Shown: positions 18,333 through 27,910 of the stretch, piece after piece
Layout: each line of letters opens with the position of its first letter
How positions within the stretch are numbered: position 1 is the stretch's first letter
Position numbers and translations under genes: made by a program
The notes under the pieces: model-generated
Told to the model about the DNA's origin: nothing
Seen by the model: the letters and a program-made list of their open reading frames with translations, nothing else
Databases searched by the model: none
Origin: Pseudodesulfovibrio sp. S3
Lineage (GTDB): Bacteria > Desulfobacterota > Desulfovibrionia > Desulfovibrionales > Desulfovibrionaceae
Assembly: GCF_004025585.1 (NCBI RefSeq)
Contig: NZ_QTZO01000002.1
Location: 124,001-188,000 of the forward strand
Direction of reading: 5' to 3'
DNA: 64,000 bases

Positions 18333-19625
18333 TTAAACTGTGGAAACCTTTGCTTTGGCCCGGGCCAGGACTTCCGTGGAAAGGGGCAAGCTGGAAGCGA
18401 TGATCCCGGAGACAAGGAACGCACACATGGCAAAGATGATGGAGTAGGTGTAACTCCCTGACATATCCTTCAGGTATCCGCCAATAAGTGGGCCGATGAA
18501 CGGGCCGATACCCATGACGATGAGGGTGGCGAGGCCCCATATCTTGCCCAGGGTGGCTCGACCATAGACAGCACCAGTGTATCCTACGACGCCGCCGGGA
18601 ACGATTGCCCAGTATATGGCAAAGATGAAGCAGGCGATGAGGCCCAGGATAGTGCTGGCAGAGGTCTGCATGAGCAGCAGTCCGCAGGCGGCCACACCGG
18701 TCAAGGGACCGAATATGAGCATGCGTTTGCGGCCTTGCGACTCACATTTGGAAGCCTGGACGACCTTGTCGGCCACAATACCCATGATGGGCATGGAGAA
18801 AATGCCGACCACACCGATAGCGACATAAAGATTGGTGGCCTTGGACAGGCTCATGCCGAGATCGGAGTTCCAGTAACTGACCACTTGAGTCCAGACCAGG
18901 AACTCAGCAAGCATGCTGGTCAGGAATGTGAGGATTGCCCCCCAGATGGGGAAGGTGGAAAAGGCTTCCTTGATACCCCACACGTATTCTTTGGTCGCGC
19001 TTGCTCCGGGCGTTTCACCGAAGGGCTCCATCCCATAATCTTCAGGATTCTTCTTTGCCAGTAACGCGGCCACGATCAGACAACCAAGAGTGAGCACTCC
19101 AAGGAGCTGCATGGCGCCACGCCAAGCATCGCCTTCTGCTCCGACCAAGCTCTGCTTGACGAACAGGCTCATGACAACCTGCGACATGGGGGCTCCGGCA
19201 AACGCTATGCCGAACATTTTGGCATAACTTTTCCCTACAAACCACTTGCGGACGGAGATGGTGGAGGACACCCACAGCATACCGGTTGCCGCGCCTGCCA
19301 GTATGCCGTAGGCAGCGTAGTATGCGTAGAGGCTGTGCACCATGCTGGTGACATAGAACCCGGCCGCACCGAGAATGGCACCCATGAAGTATACTGGTTT
19401 TGTGCCCCATTTATCCAAAATCATACCGCAGCCGAAGGCGGCAAGGGCGTAGACCATCATCATGAAGGAGTAGCCCAGGGTCACTTCGGTCTGGGACCAC
19501 CCCATGTCGGCACTCATGGGAACCTTCAGGATCGAGAAGGTTGCGCGATAGCCGAAGAGGCAAAACAGGGCCAGCCAGGACGCGGCAATGACTGACCATC
19601 CGTAATATTTTTTACTGTAACTCAT
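18333..19625 (-). CDS. MFS transporter, oxalate/formate-antiporter-like (OFA)
   Basis: 430 residues with twelve hydrophobic segments. MFS features include the early loop GMILDKWGTKPV between helices 2 and 3 and the start YGWSVIAASWLALFCLFGYR typical of OFA-like members. Located between hpdC and hpdA, it most likely imports 4-hydroxyphenylacetate or a related arylacetate, or exports the p-cresol product; this is inference from position. An AGGTGG ribosome site precedes the ATG. Two hairpins separate it from hpdC upstream and one from hpdA downstream. Confidence 0.85.
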   Translation of the reverse strand: MSYSKKYYGWSVIAASWLALFCLFGYRATFSILKVPMSADMGWSQTEVTLGYSFMMMVYALAAFGCGMILDKWGTKPVYFMGAILGAAGFYVTSMVHSLYAYYAAYGILAGAATGMLWVSSTISVRKWFVGKSYAKMFGIAFAGAPMSQVVMSLFVKQSLVGAEGDAWRGAMQLLGVLTLGCLIVAALLAKKNPEDYGMEPFGETPGASATKEYVWGIKEAFSTFPIWGAILTFLTSMLAEFLVWTQVVSYWNSDLGMSLSKATNLYVAIGVVGIFSMPIMGIVADKVVQASKCESQGRKRMLIFGPLTGVAACGLLLMQTSASTILGLIACFIFAIYWAIVPGGVVGYTGAVYGRATLGKIWGLATLIVMGIGPFIGPLIGGYLKDMSGSYTYSIIFAMCAFLVSGIIASSLPLSTEVLARAKAKVSTV

Positions 19626-19668
19626 TATTATCCACCTTGAAGTTGAACTGCGACAAAGGGCCGTGAAG

Positions 19669-19725
19669 GCTTATGGCGGATGTCGGACCCGCCATAAGCA
19701 GGCCGGGGAAGGATTTCCCCGGCCT
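19669..19725 (-). promoter_or_regulatory. Tandem hairpins between hpdC and the MFS gene
   Basis: Two adjacent perfect stems: GCTTATGGCGG/CCGCCATAAGC (19669-19679 with 19689-19699) and AGGCCGGGGA/TCCCCGGCCT (19700-19709 with 19716-19725). They follow the hpdC stop on the minus strand. Such structures usually stabilise the 3' end of an abundant upstream message or stop most transcripts, which would keep hpdBC much higher than the transporter and activase. Confidence 0.65.
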
Positions 19726-19737
19726 CGGAGGAGTCGG

Positions 19738-19998
19738 TTAGGCCTCCTTGAACATGTCGCAGGTAACTGCTGTCATGTCGCCATAGGCCATAAACTTGCC
19801 TTCCTGCATGCTGGCTTCACAGATGCCCATGTTGTCTTCGGATTCCGAGTAGTTTTGACAAAACTTGCACTTGGGCAGACGGGTATAGCTCTCAGGAGCT
19901 TTGGAGTCTCCCTTGACCATTTCGCCAGTCAGGCGATCCAGCCCCTTGTCTGCATCCACAGGGACGAATTCACGGGTGTCGCGGTATTCGAGTTTCAT
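19738..19998 (-). CDS. hpdC: 4-hydroxyphenylacetate decarboxylase small subunit
   Basis: 86 residues, matching the size of HpdC subunits. It has a cysteine group in LPKCKFCQNYSE followed by CEAS and CDMF, consistent with the iron-sulfur clusters bound by this subunit in the known clostridial enzyme. The small subunit is unique to arylacetate decarboxylases among glycyl-radical enzymes and affects activity and radical stability. It starts two bases after the hpdB stop with a ribosome site AAGGAA, so it is translationally linked to hpdB. Confidence 0.9.
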   Translation of the reverse strand: MKLEYRDTREFVPVDADKGLDRLTGEMVKGDSKAPESYTRLPKCKFCQNYSESEDNMGICEASMQEGKFMAYGDMTAVTCDMFKEA

Positions 19999-20000
19999 TT

Positions 20001-22715
20001 TTAGATTCCTTCGTATTCGGTTCTTGCGATGAGTTCGTCCTGCACGGCTTTGCCGATTTCGACCCAGTACTGGGTGAAGCCTGCCACGCGGACCATGAGA
20101 TCGCGGTAGTTATTGGGATTTTGCTGTGCGTCGCGCAGCATTTTGGAATCGACCACGTTGTATTGAACGTGGAAGCCGCCCTTGCGCATGTATGCACGGG
20201 TCAGATCAACCAGCTTGCGGGAGCCTTCGGGGCCCTTGATGGCGCTGGGGTGAATCTTGATGTTGAGCTGTGAGTTCTGCGACTGTGCGTGGTCCCAACA
20301 GGTGGCGGAACTCATCAGGGCAAACGGACCGTTACGATCGGTGCCAGGGTATGCAGACAGGGATGCGTCGGCAAAGGTGGTTCCGGCCAGACGGCCGTCA
20401 GCAGAGGCAAGGGTGGCAGAGCCCATGGCTCCGTGCGTGGAGACCGAGATCTGGCAGGGATACATGGGATGACCGTACAGGGACTCGTAGTTGGAGCAAT
20501 CCGGGCAGAAGAAGGATTCCCATTCCTGCAGAATGCTATCAGCTGCCGGGTCGTCGTTGCCGTACTTGGGAGCCTGCAGGCACATGAAGTGCAGCTTGTC
20601 CCACTTGCCTGTGTCGTCTTCTTTTTTCTGCTGGTCGGCAATGGAGAAGGAATCGACTTCATGAGCAGTTTTGAAACCGAAGTTGTTGGCGATGGCCTTG
20701 GAGAGTTCTTCCAGGGTGACGGACTTGTCTTCAAAGACCAGCTTCTTGATTGCAGCCAGGGAGTTGACGCAGGTGATAGTACCGGTGGACTCCACGTTGT
20801 AGGTGGCGTTGTAACGGTAACCGAGTTCGTCGATGAGGTGGCCGGTGTCGAGGCAGTCGGGCTTGAGCATGGACTGGAAGACAGCCATGTTGTTCTTGCG
20901 CCAGATGTCGTGCTGCAGGTTGTTGGTCAGGGCCAGCACGTCGCAGGCTTCCTGCCAGTACAGCTTGAACTGGTCCCATATGACATCGTATGAATCCAGC
21001 TTGCGGTCATGTGCCTTGTACACACGTTCGCCGGTGCGGGAATCGACGCCGTTGGTGAGAACCAATTCCAGGATCTTCGGCATGGAGACGAAGTGTACGC
21101 CAACCGAAGTGGGCTGACCGCAACCGCCGGGAATGAAGTACTCCTTGCCATTGAGGTGCAAGGGCTTCCAGCAACAAGCGGATGTTTCCAGACAGCCGCC
21201 GATGGCCCATGCGCGGGCTTCTTCGGAGTCCATTCCTTCAGGGCCGTATTGTTTCATGAGGAATTCATGAGCAATGGGGGCGTTCATGAAGGCGGGATAG
21301 CCAGCGCCGGTCTTGATGACCTCCGCTGCCAGCAGGAGGAAGTCCTCGGGCAGTTTTTCGTCATACAGCAATGCAATGGTGGACTGCGGCATGGCGTTGG
21401 CTGCAGCCGCCTTGAGGATGAGGTACTCAAGCGGATTGACTGCGGACTTGCCATCCTTGTCCAGACCACCTACAGAGACGGTGTTGAAGGTGTTCCCGGA
21501 CAGGACGCCACCGACTACGCCCATGGAGGCGAAACAGTCGATAGAAGTCTTGTACAACCGGTCCAGTTCGAGCAATTCGAGGACTTCGTCCTCGGTAATG
21601 CGGCCAGCTTCCATGTCCTGCTCAAAGTAGGGATAAAGGATCTGACCGATACGTCCCGGGGAAAGACCGGAAATGGCGTCTTCATTGAGGACTGCCAGGT
21701 GTATGGTTTCGATCAACTGGAAAGCTTCGCGGAAGGTGCGGGGCGGGTTATGGGCGATCCACTCGAGGCAATCGGCGATCTCACCATATTCCGCACGCAA
21801 GGTAGCGTCTTTCTCAGCGGCTTCGAGCCTGCGAGCTTCCTTGGCGTAGTTGAGAATCCAGTTCTGGACACCTTCAACAACATGAATAACCGCTTCGTAA
21901 TTGTAGAGGCGGTTGGTACCCACCAGGCCATCGCCGTCAGCACGGCCGGCGACCTTGTTCTTCATTTCCTTGGCAATCTTGATGATGCCGTCGAAACCGT
22001 ATTCCAGCGGGTAGTAATAATTGATGACTTCTCGACCCTGCGGGAGCGTATAACCGGAGTCGAACATGCACACGATGGAGCGCATGATCGCTTCCTTGGT
22101 TTCGTAGTTGGGGACCATCTGCTCATATTTGCTTCCCAGATCATCAACGGATTTGCCGATCCACATCTTGGAAAGCTTGATCAGTGCAGGAATTTCTTCC
22201 TGACGCATGCCGAACTTGCCGGCAATGGAGACGATCTTGCCAAAACTTGCGACCACGTTGCCGCCGCCCTGACCGAATTTGGAGTGCTCGTCTGCAGAGG
22301 CGGAACCGCGCTTCATGGCTTCCTGATAGAGCTCGTCCTCCTGCGCCACGTAAAAGCCTTCCGACAGCCACGGCATCGGGAAGGAGCCGCGGAAGAACGG
22401 TGCCTTGTGCATGACAAGCTTTTCTCCGGGGTAGATGACCGGAGTGGTGTTGGAGAATGCGCGTTTCAGAGCCTTTGCGCGGCGGACAACGGCAATTTCG
22501 CCATCCAGTTTCATAAATTCGCGAGTGTACCAATAGGGGAATTCATTGTTCGCACTGGACAGGGTCTGCATGAAAATGTCCTTGAGTTTCTGAACTCTTT
22601 CATGCGGTTCGATGCGAATTTCGCGATCCACGATTTCGGCGGGGGCTGTTCCACACGCCTGGAAATCCATGGAGATACCTGCATCCGCCATGACTTCCTT
22701 GAAGGTTTTAGCCAT
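20001..22715 (-). CDS. hpdB: 4-hydroxyphenylacetate decarboxylase glycyl-radical subunit
   Basis: 904 residues, the size of HpdB. The active-site Cys508 and Glu510 lie in [11 protein letters not shown], matching the Cys-X-Glu of the characterised clostridial enzyme, and the radical glycine is Gly879 in [10 protein letters not shown] near the C-terminus. From memory, long blocks resemble Clostridioides difficile HpdB (for example [29 protein letters not shown]). The reaction is 4-hydroxyphenylacetate to p-cresol plus CO2, in the cytoplasm under strict anoxia. Phenylacetate or indoleacetate decarboxylases are related alternatives, but the companion HpdC supports the 4-hydroxy substrate. A GGAGG ribosome site precedes the start and a sigma-54-type promoter lies about 60 bases upstream. 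Confidence 0.93.
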   Translation of the reverse strand: MAKTFKEVMADAGISMDFQACGTAPAEIVDREIRIEPHERVQKLKDIFMQTLSSANNEFPYWYTREFMKLDGEIAVVRRAKALKRAFSNTTPVIYPGEKLVMHKAPFFRGSFPMPWLSEGFYVAQEDELYQEAMKRGSASADEHSKFGQGGGNVVASFGKIVSIAGKFGMRQEEIPALIKLSKMWIGKSVDDLGSKYEQMVPNYETKEAIMRSIVCMFDSGYTLPQGREVINYYYPLEYGFDGIIKIAKEMKNKVAGRADGDGLVGTNRLYNYEAVIHVVEGVQNWILNYAKEARRLEAAEKDATLRAEYGEIADCLEWIAHNPPRTFREAFQLIETIHLAVLNEDAISGLSPGRIGQILYPYFEQDMEAGRITEDEVLELLELDRLYKTSIDCFASMGVVGGVLSGNTFNTVSVGGLDKDGKSAVNPLEYLILKAAAANAMPQSTIALLYDEKLPEDFLLLAAEVIKTGAGYPAFMNAPIAHEFLMKQYGPEGMDSEEARAWAIGGCLETSACCWKPLHLNGKEYFIPGGCGQPTSVGVHFVSMPKILELVLTNGVDSRTGERVYKAHDRKLDSYDVIWDQFKLYWQEACDVLALTNNLQHDIWRKNNMAVFQSMLKPDCLDTGHLIDELGYRYNATYNVESTGTITCVNSLAAIKKLVFEDKSVTLEELSKAIANNFGFKTAHEVDSFSIADQQKKEDDTGKWDKLHFMCLQAPKYGNDDPAADSILQEWESFFCPDCSNYESLYGHPMYPCQISVSTHGAMGSATLASADGRLAGTTFADASLSAYPGTDRNGPFALMSSATCWDHAQSQNSQLNIKIHPSAIKGPEGSRKLVDLTRAYMRKGGFHVQYNVVDSKMLRDAQQNPNNYRDLMVRVAGFTQYWVEIGKAVQDELIARTEYEGI

Positions 22716-22774
22716 TATAGCCTCCAGATAAGTTAATAAAATACGGACTGTGATTAGTCGTATGTTTCTTGCTT

Positions 22775-22792
22775 AAGCAGGAGAGGTGCCAA
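22775..22792 (-). promoter_or_regulatory. Candidate sigma-54 promoter of hpdB
   Basis: On the minus strand TTGGCAC-CTCTC-CTGCTT matches TGGCAC-N5-TTGCW with one difference in the -12 box. It ends 60 bases upstream of the hpdB ATG. The divergent gene encodes a sigma-54 activator, which supports the call. The 495-base gap 22716-23210 holds this promoter and two dyads described separately; I see no gene in it. Confidence 0.7.
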
Positions 22793-22890
22793 CGCTTTAT
22801 TGTTTGCGCGAAATAAATATAATCATTCAATAAAACAGAGTGTTACGACGGCTTTTGACGACTGACTCCATCAGAAAGCAGCACCCCTGA

Positions 22891-22909
22891 GTGTAACTAG
22901 GCGTGACAC
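22891..22909. promoter_or_regulatory. Candidate activator site 1 (GTGTAAC-N5-GTGACAC)
   Basis: GTGTAAC (22891-22897), five bases, GTGACAC (22903-22909). The halves are imperfect inverted copies. It is about 100 bases upstream of the sigma-54-type hpdB promoter, the usual place for an enhancer of a sigma-54 activator. A second site with identical spacing lies at 23004. Confidence 0.55.
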
Positions 22910-23003
22910 GTTGTTGTAGGAGTGATTGCTGATAAGAGGGAGTGTTGCTTGAAAAAGAAAGGTGGAAGCTTGGTTAAGGGGAAAGGAGATTGACAAAAAA
23001 CAT

Positions 23004-23022
23004 GTGTAAACAAATGTGACAC
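23004..23022. promoter_or_regulatory. Candidate activator site 2 (GTGTAAA-N5-GTGACAC)
   Basis: GTGTAAA (23004-23010), five bases, GTGACAC (23016-23022). It repeats the pattern and spacing of the site at 22891, 113 bases away. Together they look like a pair of binding sites for the divergently encoded activator. Confidence 0.55.
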
Positions 23023-23210
23023 ACTGTATGCGGATGGGACATGGAGCCATAAGGACAAGGAGAATGCGCTTTTACGCCCAGTTCTGTTCATTATTATAAG
23101 AAGGATCAAAGTGCGCGGTGGAGGGCTTTTCTTCGCCATAACCACTCGACAATACTGATTTGAGAGTGTAGCGATCCATCAAAAAAAAAGTACCAGCGGA
23201 AGGAGGTTGA

Positions 23211-24659
23211 ATGCTCGACTACCTCGGCATGTTCACCGATGTCAGGCATCTCATCGAGTTTCAGCGTAAGATCATTGATCTTTGCGCCGACGCTCTTATG
23301 GTTGTCGATAGGCAAGGCCGTATCGTTTACACCAACAGCAGTTTCAAGGACGCGCATAACATTGAAGAGAGTGATGCGTTGAACAAGCATGTTACTGACA
23401 TTATCGACAATACTCGCATGCACATCGTGGCTCAGTCCGGCATTGCCGAGCACGATCAATTCCAGACAATTTCAGGCAGGCCATGTGTGGTGTCCCGTAT
23501 TCCGGTCATTGACAATGATGAGAGCGTAGGAGCGGTGGGCTTGATCCGTTTTCGTGAAGTCGAAGAGGTTCAGGCCTTGACCGGCAAGGTCAAGGCGCTC
23601 CAGGAAAAGCTTTCGAAATTGCGGGCTGTACGGTTGGCCAGCTCGGACACGAAATACACTTTCGATGACATAATCGGCCTGGCCCCTGCGGTAGCCGAGG
23701 CAAAACGGATAGCCATGCAGGCTGCATGTTCAGACGCGACGGTGCTGCTGCGCGGAGAATCCGGAGCCGGGAAGGAAGTCTTTGCCCAAAGCATTCATGC
23801 TCACAGTCAGCGCAGAAGCGGACCCTTCATACGCCTGAACTGTTCAGCCATCCAAGAAAGCCTCATTGAATCTGAGTTGTTCGGCTATGAGGAAGGCGCA
23901 TTTACCGGTGCACGCAAAGGCGGACGCAAAGGAAAGTTCGAGTTGGCGCATGGAGGGACCATATTTCTGGATGAAATCGGTGACATGCCCTTGTCTGCCC
24001 AGGTCAAACTCCTTCGAGTCTTGCAGGAAAAAGAAGTCGATCGTCTTGGGGGAGAAGAATCCTTGACCGTGGATGTCCGGGTTATCGCTGCGACCAACCG
24101 CGACCTTGAAACCATGATTCAGGGAGGTGAATTCCGCGAAGATCTTTTCTACAGATTGAACGTCATTCCCGTCTATATTGCACCGCTTCGAGAGGTGCCG
24201 GAGGAGCTTCCGCGTTTGGCGAAGAGTATCTGGCGCAAGCTGTCAAAGAAACATGGTATTTTTCATAAAAGACTCTCTGCGGAAGCATTCCACGCCTTGC
24301 AACAGCATAAATGGAAAGGAAATGTTCGCGAACTGGGGAACGTGTTGGAACGCTTTATGGTCATGGTGCGGCATGACTGTATCGACGAGACAGACGTTAG
24401 GAAGGTTCTTCTGCAAAATAAGGCATGTGAAGTAAGCCGTGAAGCGTCTGTCTCCGAAGGGAATTATGGTCTCAGCGAGTTGGTGGAACAAACCGAAAAG
24501 CGTGCCCTGACCTATGCTCTGGCCGCATCCGATGGAAACAGGTCCAAGGCGGCTCGGCTACTCGGCATATCTCGGCCTTTACTGTACAAGAAAATAAGTA
24601 AATACAAGATTGGGACTGATCAGGACGCGGCTAAAGAACTTCATATATCCCTGTGGTAG
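23211..24659 (+). CDS. PAS-AAA-HTH sigma-54 transcriptional activator
   Basis: 482 residues with an AAGGAGG ribosome site. Residues ~12-115 look like a PAS sensory domain ([21 protein letters not shown]). The AAA+ domain (~150-385) has Walker A GESGAGKE, the sigma-54 contact loop GAFTGA, Walker [12 protein letters not shown] and an arginine-finger region. A Fis-type helix-turn-helix closes the protein ([20 protein letters not shown]). There is no receiver domain, so it probably senses a small molecule or redox state directly. Divergent from hpdB, it is the likely activator of the decarboxylase operon; 4-hydroxyphenylacetate is a reasonable guess for the ligand. Its 3' end overlaps the convergent protease gene by 29 bases. 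Confidence 0.92.
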   Translation: MLDYLGMFTDVRHLIEFQRKIIDLCADALMVVDRQGRIVYTNSSFKDAHNIEESDALNKHVTDIIDNTRMHIVAQSGIAEHDQFQTISGRPCVVSRIPVIDNDESVGAVGLIRFREVEEVQALTGKVKALQEKLSKLRAVRLASSDTKYTFDDIIGLAPAVAEAKRIAMQAACSDATVLLRGESGAGKEVFAQSIHAHSQRRSGPFIRLNCSAIQESLIESELFGYEEGAFTGARKGGRKGKFELAHGGTIFLDEIGDMPLSAQVKLLRVLQEKEVDRLGGEESLTVDVRVIAATNRDLETMIQGGEFREDLFYRLNVIPVYIAPLREVPEELPRLAKSIWRKLSKKHGIFHKRLSAEAFHALQQHKWKGNVRELGNVLERFMVMVRHDCIDETDVRKVLLQNKACEVSREASVSEGNYGLSELVEQTEKRALTYALAASDGNRSKAARLLGISRPLLYKKISKYKIGTDQDAAKELHISLW

Positions 24660-25473
24660 CCACCTCGTTTACTATGCGGGCGGACCAGACAACGCCTATT
24701 TGAGTGTTGCCGTCATGGTACCCAGCGCCAACGTTTTCCAAACGTCCGCTGTACAACCCCAACCATTGATCAACGAGCGGGATTTCACAATGTTTTCGGA
24801 CCAGACCAGCGGATTCCAGGGTATGGTAGCCACCAAAATCACGCGCTATAACCGGTGCGCCCGAGCAACCCGCCGACGTATGCCCTGAAAGCAGCAGTCC
24901 CGGTTCTTTTGCTCCGGTCAATGCTGCTATTTTACATCCCACGCCGATGGGCATTTCATGAAAATCCCGACCTCCCGGGTAACCAAAGACCAAAGCATCA
25001 CGGCCGGCAGCCAAAAACATGTCCGTGACGAGTGCGTAGGCCGCACTGTGTGGTGGAGCGGCCGATGTATCTATTCCCGGATGAGTCCAAAAAGGACTGT
25101 TCTCCCCTTCTTCTTTCTTTTTGTCCCTCAGGTCTGCCAAGTCCAGTACAGCGACATCACACCACCCCGCCCCTTCCATGTCTGGGTGTACTCGAAATAA
25201 GCTGCGGTCTTTTTCATATGGTGAAAAGCTTGCCACATGGTGTCCGTCGTAGAAAAGTTCTATTCTGAGCGGGTTGGGTGCTTCCCGGTCCTTAAACCGG
25301 GCCATTGGAGATATCCCCCCGCTGAGATTGTGAAAGGTTGTTGCGAGGCAGGGGCCATTTGCCCCTGAAAGAATGAACCCTGATCCCACGGCCCATTTGT
25401 GTTGACCAAAATCGAGAATCAATTTGGCGACGCATGAAGCTACGCTGGGGATGAGTTTGGCTGAAGTCTCCAT
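24631..25473 (-). CDS. Trypsin-like serine protease
   Basis: 280 residues with a chymotrypsin-fold pattern. The triad is visible as His48 in CLATTFHNL, Asp106 in GWCDVAVLDL and Ser204 in TSAGCSGAPVI. There is no clear signal peptide and no PDZ domain, so it is not a standard HtrA/DegP protein and may act in the cytoplasm. The gene is convergent with the activator gene at 23211, overlapping its end. Target and role are unknown. The long charged insert DLRDKKKEEGENS (~114-126) is unusual. Confidence 0.75.
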   Translation of the reverse strand: METSAKLIPSVASCVAKLILDFGQHKWAVGSGFILSGANGPCLATTFHNLSGGISPMARFKDREAPNPLRIELFYDGHHVASFSPYEKDRSLFRVHPDMEGAGWCDVAVLDLADLRDKKKEEGENSPFWTHPGIDTSAAPPHSAAYALVTDMFLAAGRDALVFGYPGGRDFHEMPIGVGCKIAALTGAKEPGLLLSGHTSAGCSGAPVIARDFGGYHTLESAGLVRKHCEIPLVDQWLGLYSGRLENVGAGYHDGNTQIGVVWSARIVNEVATTGIYEVL

Positions 25474-25561
25474 AACTTATATATACCCGAGTTTTGGGCT
25501 GGAAGAAAGAGGAACACCGAAGCTGCCAGGATACATTGTCATAATGAGCGGGAGACTTGGT

Positions 25562-26095
25562 TTAGCAGGCGAAAGGACAATCAAAAAATGTTTGTAGCTC
25601 ATTGCACAGGGTTTGCGGGTCGTCTGGATACATGGATTCAGGGAGACATATTTTGTTGTCATAGCCGCCGATACCGACACTCAAGAGGAAACGTCGCCAG
25701 AATCCGAGCCGGTCCATCCCCTTTGGATTGAGTTCCACCATGAGACAGTGAGAAAATCTGAATTCTTGCGGCTCCAGGCTGTTTATAAAAAACCAGGGAA
25801 GAAAGGTCTGCCCGAGTAAATTGCAATCCACATATAAGCCTATATGGTCCGCGAAAATGGACGGGCCCTGCATGAGGAGACGGCGGAGGTAGAAGGCAAT
25901 CCACGGCAAGACAGCCAGGATGACAGGTATGAGAAGAAGGGCGACAACGTCAGGGTTTGCCTCGAAAAAAGTAGGCTCTGCCACGCGCCTGGAAAGCCAA
26001 TACCAAGCGCTCCCCAACAATAAAAGATTGAGCCCCAGCAAAGCCAACAGGTATAGCCGTGAGGGATACAAAACCAAACGCGATGTATGTTGCAT
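25562..26095 (-). CDS. Two-helix membrane protein of unknown function
   Basis: 177 residues. Two hydrophobic segments at ~13-34 (LYLLALLGLNLLLLGSAWYW) and ~48-70 (DVVALLLIPVILAVLPWIAF) are followed by a soluble tail with several aromatic residues and a Cys-containing end (CNELQTFFDCPFAC). The two-helix-plus-beta-tail layout resembles small PH-like membrane proteins, but no motif proves it. It follows the protease gene on the same strand with an 88-base gap. I do not recognise the family. Confidence 0.6.
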   Translation of the reverse strand: MQHTSRLVLYPSRLYLLALLGLNLLLLGSAWYWLSRRVAEPTFFEANPDVVALLLIPVILAVLPWIAFYLRRLLMQGPSIFADHIGLYVDCNLLGQTFLPWFFINSLEPQEFRFSHCLMVELNPKGMDRLGFWRRFLLSVGIGGYDNKICLPESMYPDDPQTLCNELQTFFDCPFAC

Positions 26096-26283
26096 GCCGT
26101 GTCCATACTATGAAAAACAAGAGTATGCCAGTCAGGGCGTCGAGGGCTGCGCGGGTCTTGGATTCAGCAGTTCATCTTTTCCTTTTCTCGGACATCAAAA
26201 GCCTCATTCGGACTTATTACGCCCACCCCAAGCCGTGGTCCAGTTTCTTAGAACCACTTCTCGCCCGCTTCCCATTCACTCGA

Positions 26284-26400
26284 TTTCATTTGTATATTTT
26301 TTGCCTATCCCACGAAAAAGACCTACAAAAAAACTTGTAAGCCTCGATTTCATTGGTGGAGCTTGAGTGAATCGAACCCGCGCCCTCTTGAATGCCACCC
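26284..26400 (-). repeat. Scar D: tRNA-Ala 3' fragment with degenerate terminator
   Basis: On the minus strand it reads GGGTGGCATTCAAGAGG, GCGCGGGTTCGATTCACTC and AAGCTCCACCAATGAAA, i.e. the anticodon 3' half, T arm and CCA end of a tRNA-Ala(GGC). The terminator has decayed to GGCTTACAAG/TTGTAGGTC and is followed by TTTTTCGTGGGATAGGCAAA. It is the same unit as at 27911. Confidence 0.65.
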
Positions 26401-26773
26401 AGGAGACAACAAGAATAAGCACCTAATCTTTTGGACTTTTTCCACATTACCAGCGCAAGATCATTGAATTACTGGTAATTTTATGGATAAAGGTTCACCA
26501 AATTTGATATTTGAGGGTGAGGGCCTATAAGCATGACCAAGGCTTGGTCTATCAACCTATAAAAAATGACATATATAGGGCAGACAAGTCAACTGTGGAT
26601 TCGTCCCCTTTTTCTTGCTAAAAACGCATGATGGACAACTGAAAATACGAATTGCGAAAGATCAATATGGCCTTAACAGTCTATTCTATATTTTTGTCAG
26701 CCCGCTGCTGGACATGAAACGCTTGATCCCGAAATGTGTATGGTCAAAATCCCATGTGAAAGGGAAAAAAACA
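26401..26773. other. AT-rich gap upstream of the DUF169-like gene
   Basis: No convincing gene. CAAGGCTTGGTCTATCAACC at about 26540 and CCTATAAAAAATGACATATA just after it are AT-rich promoter-like stretches, but no clear box pair can be assigned. Confidence 0.35.
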
Positions 26774-27505
26774 ATGAACTCTAGAACAGTCAAAGGAAGC
26801 CTAGGCAATTTTTCAGAAGTAGTGTCTTTTAATTACCCTGCTGTGGGGTGGTATTTTTCCTCGGAAGAAATCCAGGATTCCCTTGTCTTCAAAAAAAACA
26901 AATGGGTCTGCATGTTCATGTATCTCAGGATGGTGATGAATAAAGGGAAAAGGATCCGTTTCGCCGGAGACAGTGACCGCGCCTGCACCGGTCCTGCCGA
27001 GTTCTTCGGTTTTACTGACCTTGAAGATGACGGCGGCGTATTCATAGCTGAAACGGAACGGTTTAAAAAAGACCTCGAGACTTCAAAAGCATACACCAAG
27101 GAATCGGCAAGCCTTATTCATCCGCCGAAAGAAAAATACCTGTACATGGAAAAACTTGAAGATATCGCCGAGGATAAAGATATTGAGGTGGTAAATCTCT
27201 TCCCGGCGAATCTCACCAGCCTGACAAAACTCGTCGGTTTGTCAGGCTATGACAGGTTTGCCAATATGGACAATGTATTAACCCCTTTTGCTTCCGGCTG
27301 TCAGGCAGTCTTCACCCTTCCCTATCATGAAAAATTTCAAGAAAATCCGAAGAGTATTCTCGGGCTGGGCGACCAGTTGGTCAGACACTTTATTCCTGAA
27401 GACATGGTGCCGTTTTCAGTGCCTTCGACTCGATTCGTTGAAATGGCAAATAATATCGAGGGCAGTTTTCTTGACAAGAATTTCAAAAACCCGACAGGCT
27501 TCTAA
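26774..27505 (+). CDS. DUF169-like protein
   Basis: 243 residues from the ATG at 26774; the frame stays open to 26615 but that part does not look like the family. The protein has a DUF169-like layout: an early cysteine block (DRACTGPAEFFGF), VVNLFPANLTSLTKLVGLSGYD, a conserved PFASGCQAVFTLPY with Cys, LGLGDQLVRHFIPEDMVPFSVP and a final EMANNIEGSFL. DUF169 proteins are common in anaerobes and some methanogens and have no proven function; the conserved cysteines suggest metal or cofactor binding. It stands alone between two tRNA scars. Confidence 0.7.
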   Translation: MNSRTVKGSLGNFSEVVSFNYPAVGWYFSSEEIQDSLVFKKNKWVCMFMYLRMVMNKGKRIRFAGDSDRACTGPAEFFGFTDLEDDGGVFIAETERFKKDLETSKAYTKESASLIHPPKEKYLYMEKLEDIAEDKDIEVVNLFPANLTSLTKLVGLSGYDRFANMDNVLTPFASGCQAVFTLPYHEKFQENPKSILGLGDQLVRHFIPEDMVPFSVPSTRFVEMANNIEGSFLDKNFKNPTGF

Positions 27506-27616
27506 TCTCAAATTTTAACCTTCGACAAGCACAGCCGAACACCATGAAAGCGACCACCTGGAAAACGCCGAAACACTATTAGAAGTGGATCAACTTTTGT
27601 TGGACCAGTCATAGTA

Positions 27617-27635
27617 CCCCCGGCAAAGCCGGGGG
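27617..27635 (-). mobile_element. IS200/IS605-type right-end hairpin
   Basis: CCCCCGGC-AAA-GCCGGGGG is a perfect 8-bp stem with a 3-base loop, 41 bases beyond the stop of the tnpA remnant. Subterminal hairpins of this kind are what the Y1 transposase recognises at the ends of IS200/IS605 elements. Confidence 0.6.
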
Positions 27636-27675
27636 CTTGAGTTTGTGAGCCACTCAAAGTGGCTTTAAGAACCGC

Positions 27676-27857
27676 CTAAAGGCAGAATTTCAATTGTTCT
27701 ATCCGCTTGTCTTCGTGCTCTTGCTTACGGATGTATTCTCTTATCACCTTTTCGTCCCGACCCACTGTCGTGACATAATAACCACGCGCCCAGAAGTTCT
27801 GCCCTGCAAACCCTCTTGCGCGGCCTTGGACTTCACGAGCTATGTGAATCGGGAATT
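27676..27857 (-). pseudogene. C-terminal remnant of an IS200/IS605 Y1 transposase (TnpA)
   Basis: On the minus strand the frame ending at the TAG at 27678-27676 reads IAREVQGRARGFAGQNFWAR, then GYYVTTVGRDEKVIREYIRK, then QEHEDKRIEQLKF. The FWARGYYV-TVGRDE block is characteristic of IS200-type TnpA, just before the helix that carries the catalytic tyrosine. The upstream half with the HUH motif is missing; the reading breaks near 27857. The element is therefore immobile by itself. Confidence 0.75.
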
Positions 27858-27910
27858 AGGGGGACACCATACCTAATTCCCCATCCCCAAAAGTGAACAG
27901 CTAACCACCC

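Noticed and set aside
21009-22736. A 575-residue plus-strand open frame opposite hpdB
   Set aside because: The minus strand encodes a full HpdB with active-site and radical motifs; the plus frame is a codon-bias shadow.
27617-27635. A plain rho-independent terminator
   Set aside because: It has no T run and lies just past an IS200-type tnpA remnant, where an IS end hairpin is expected.
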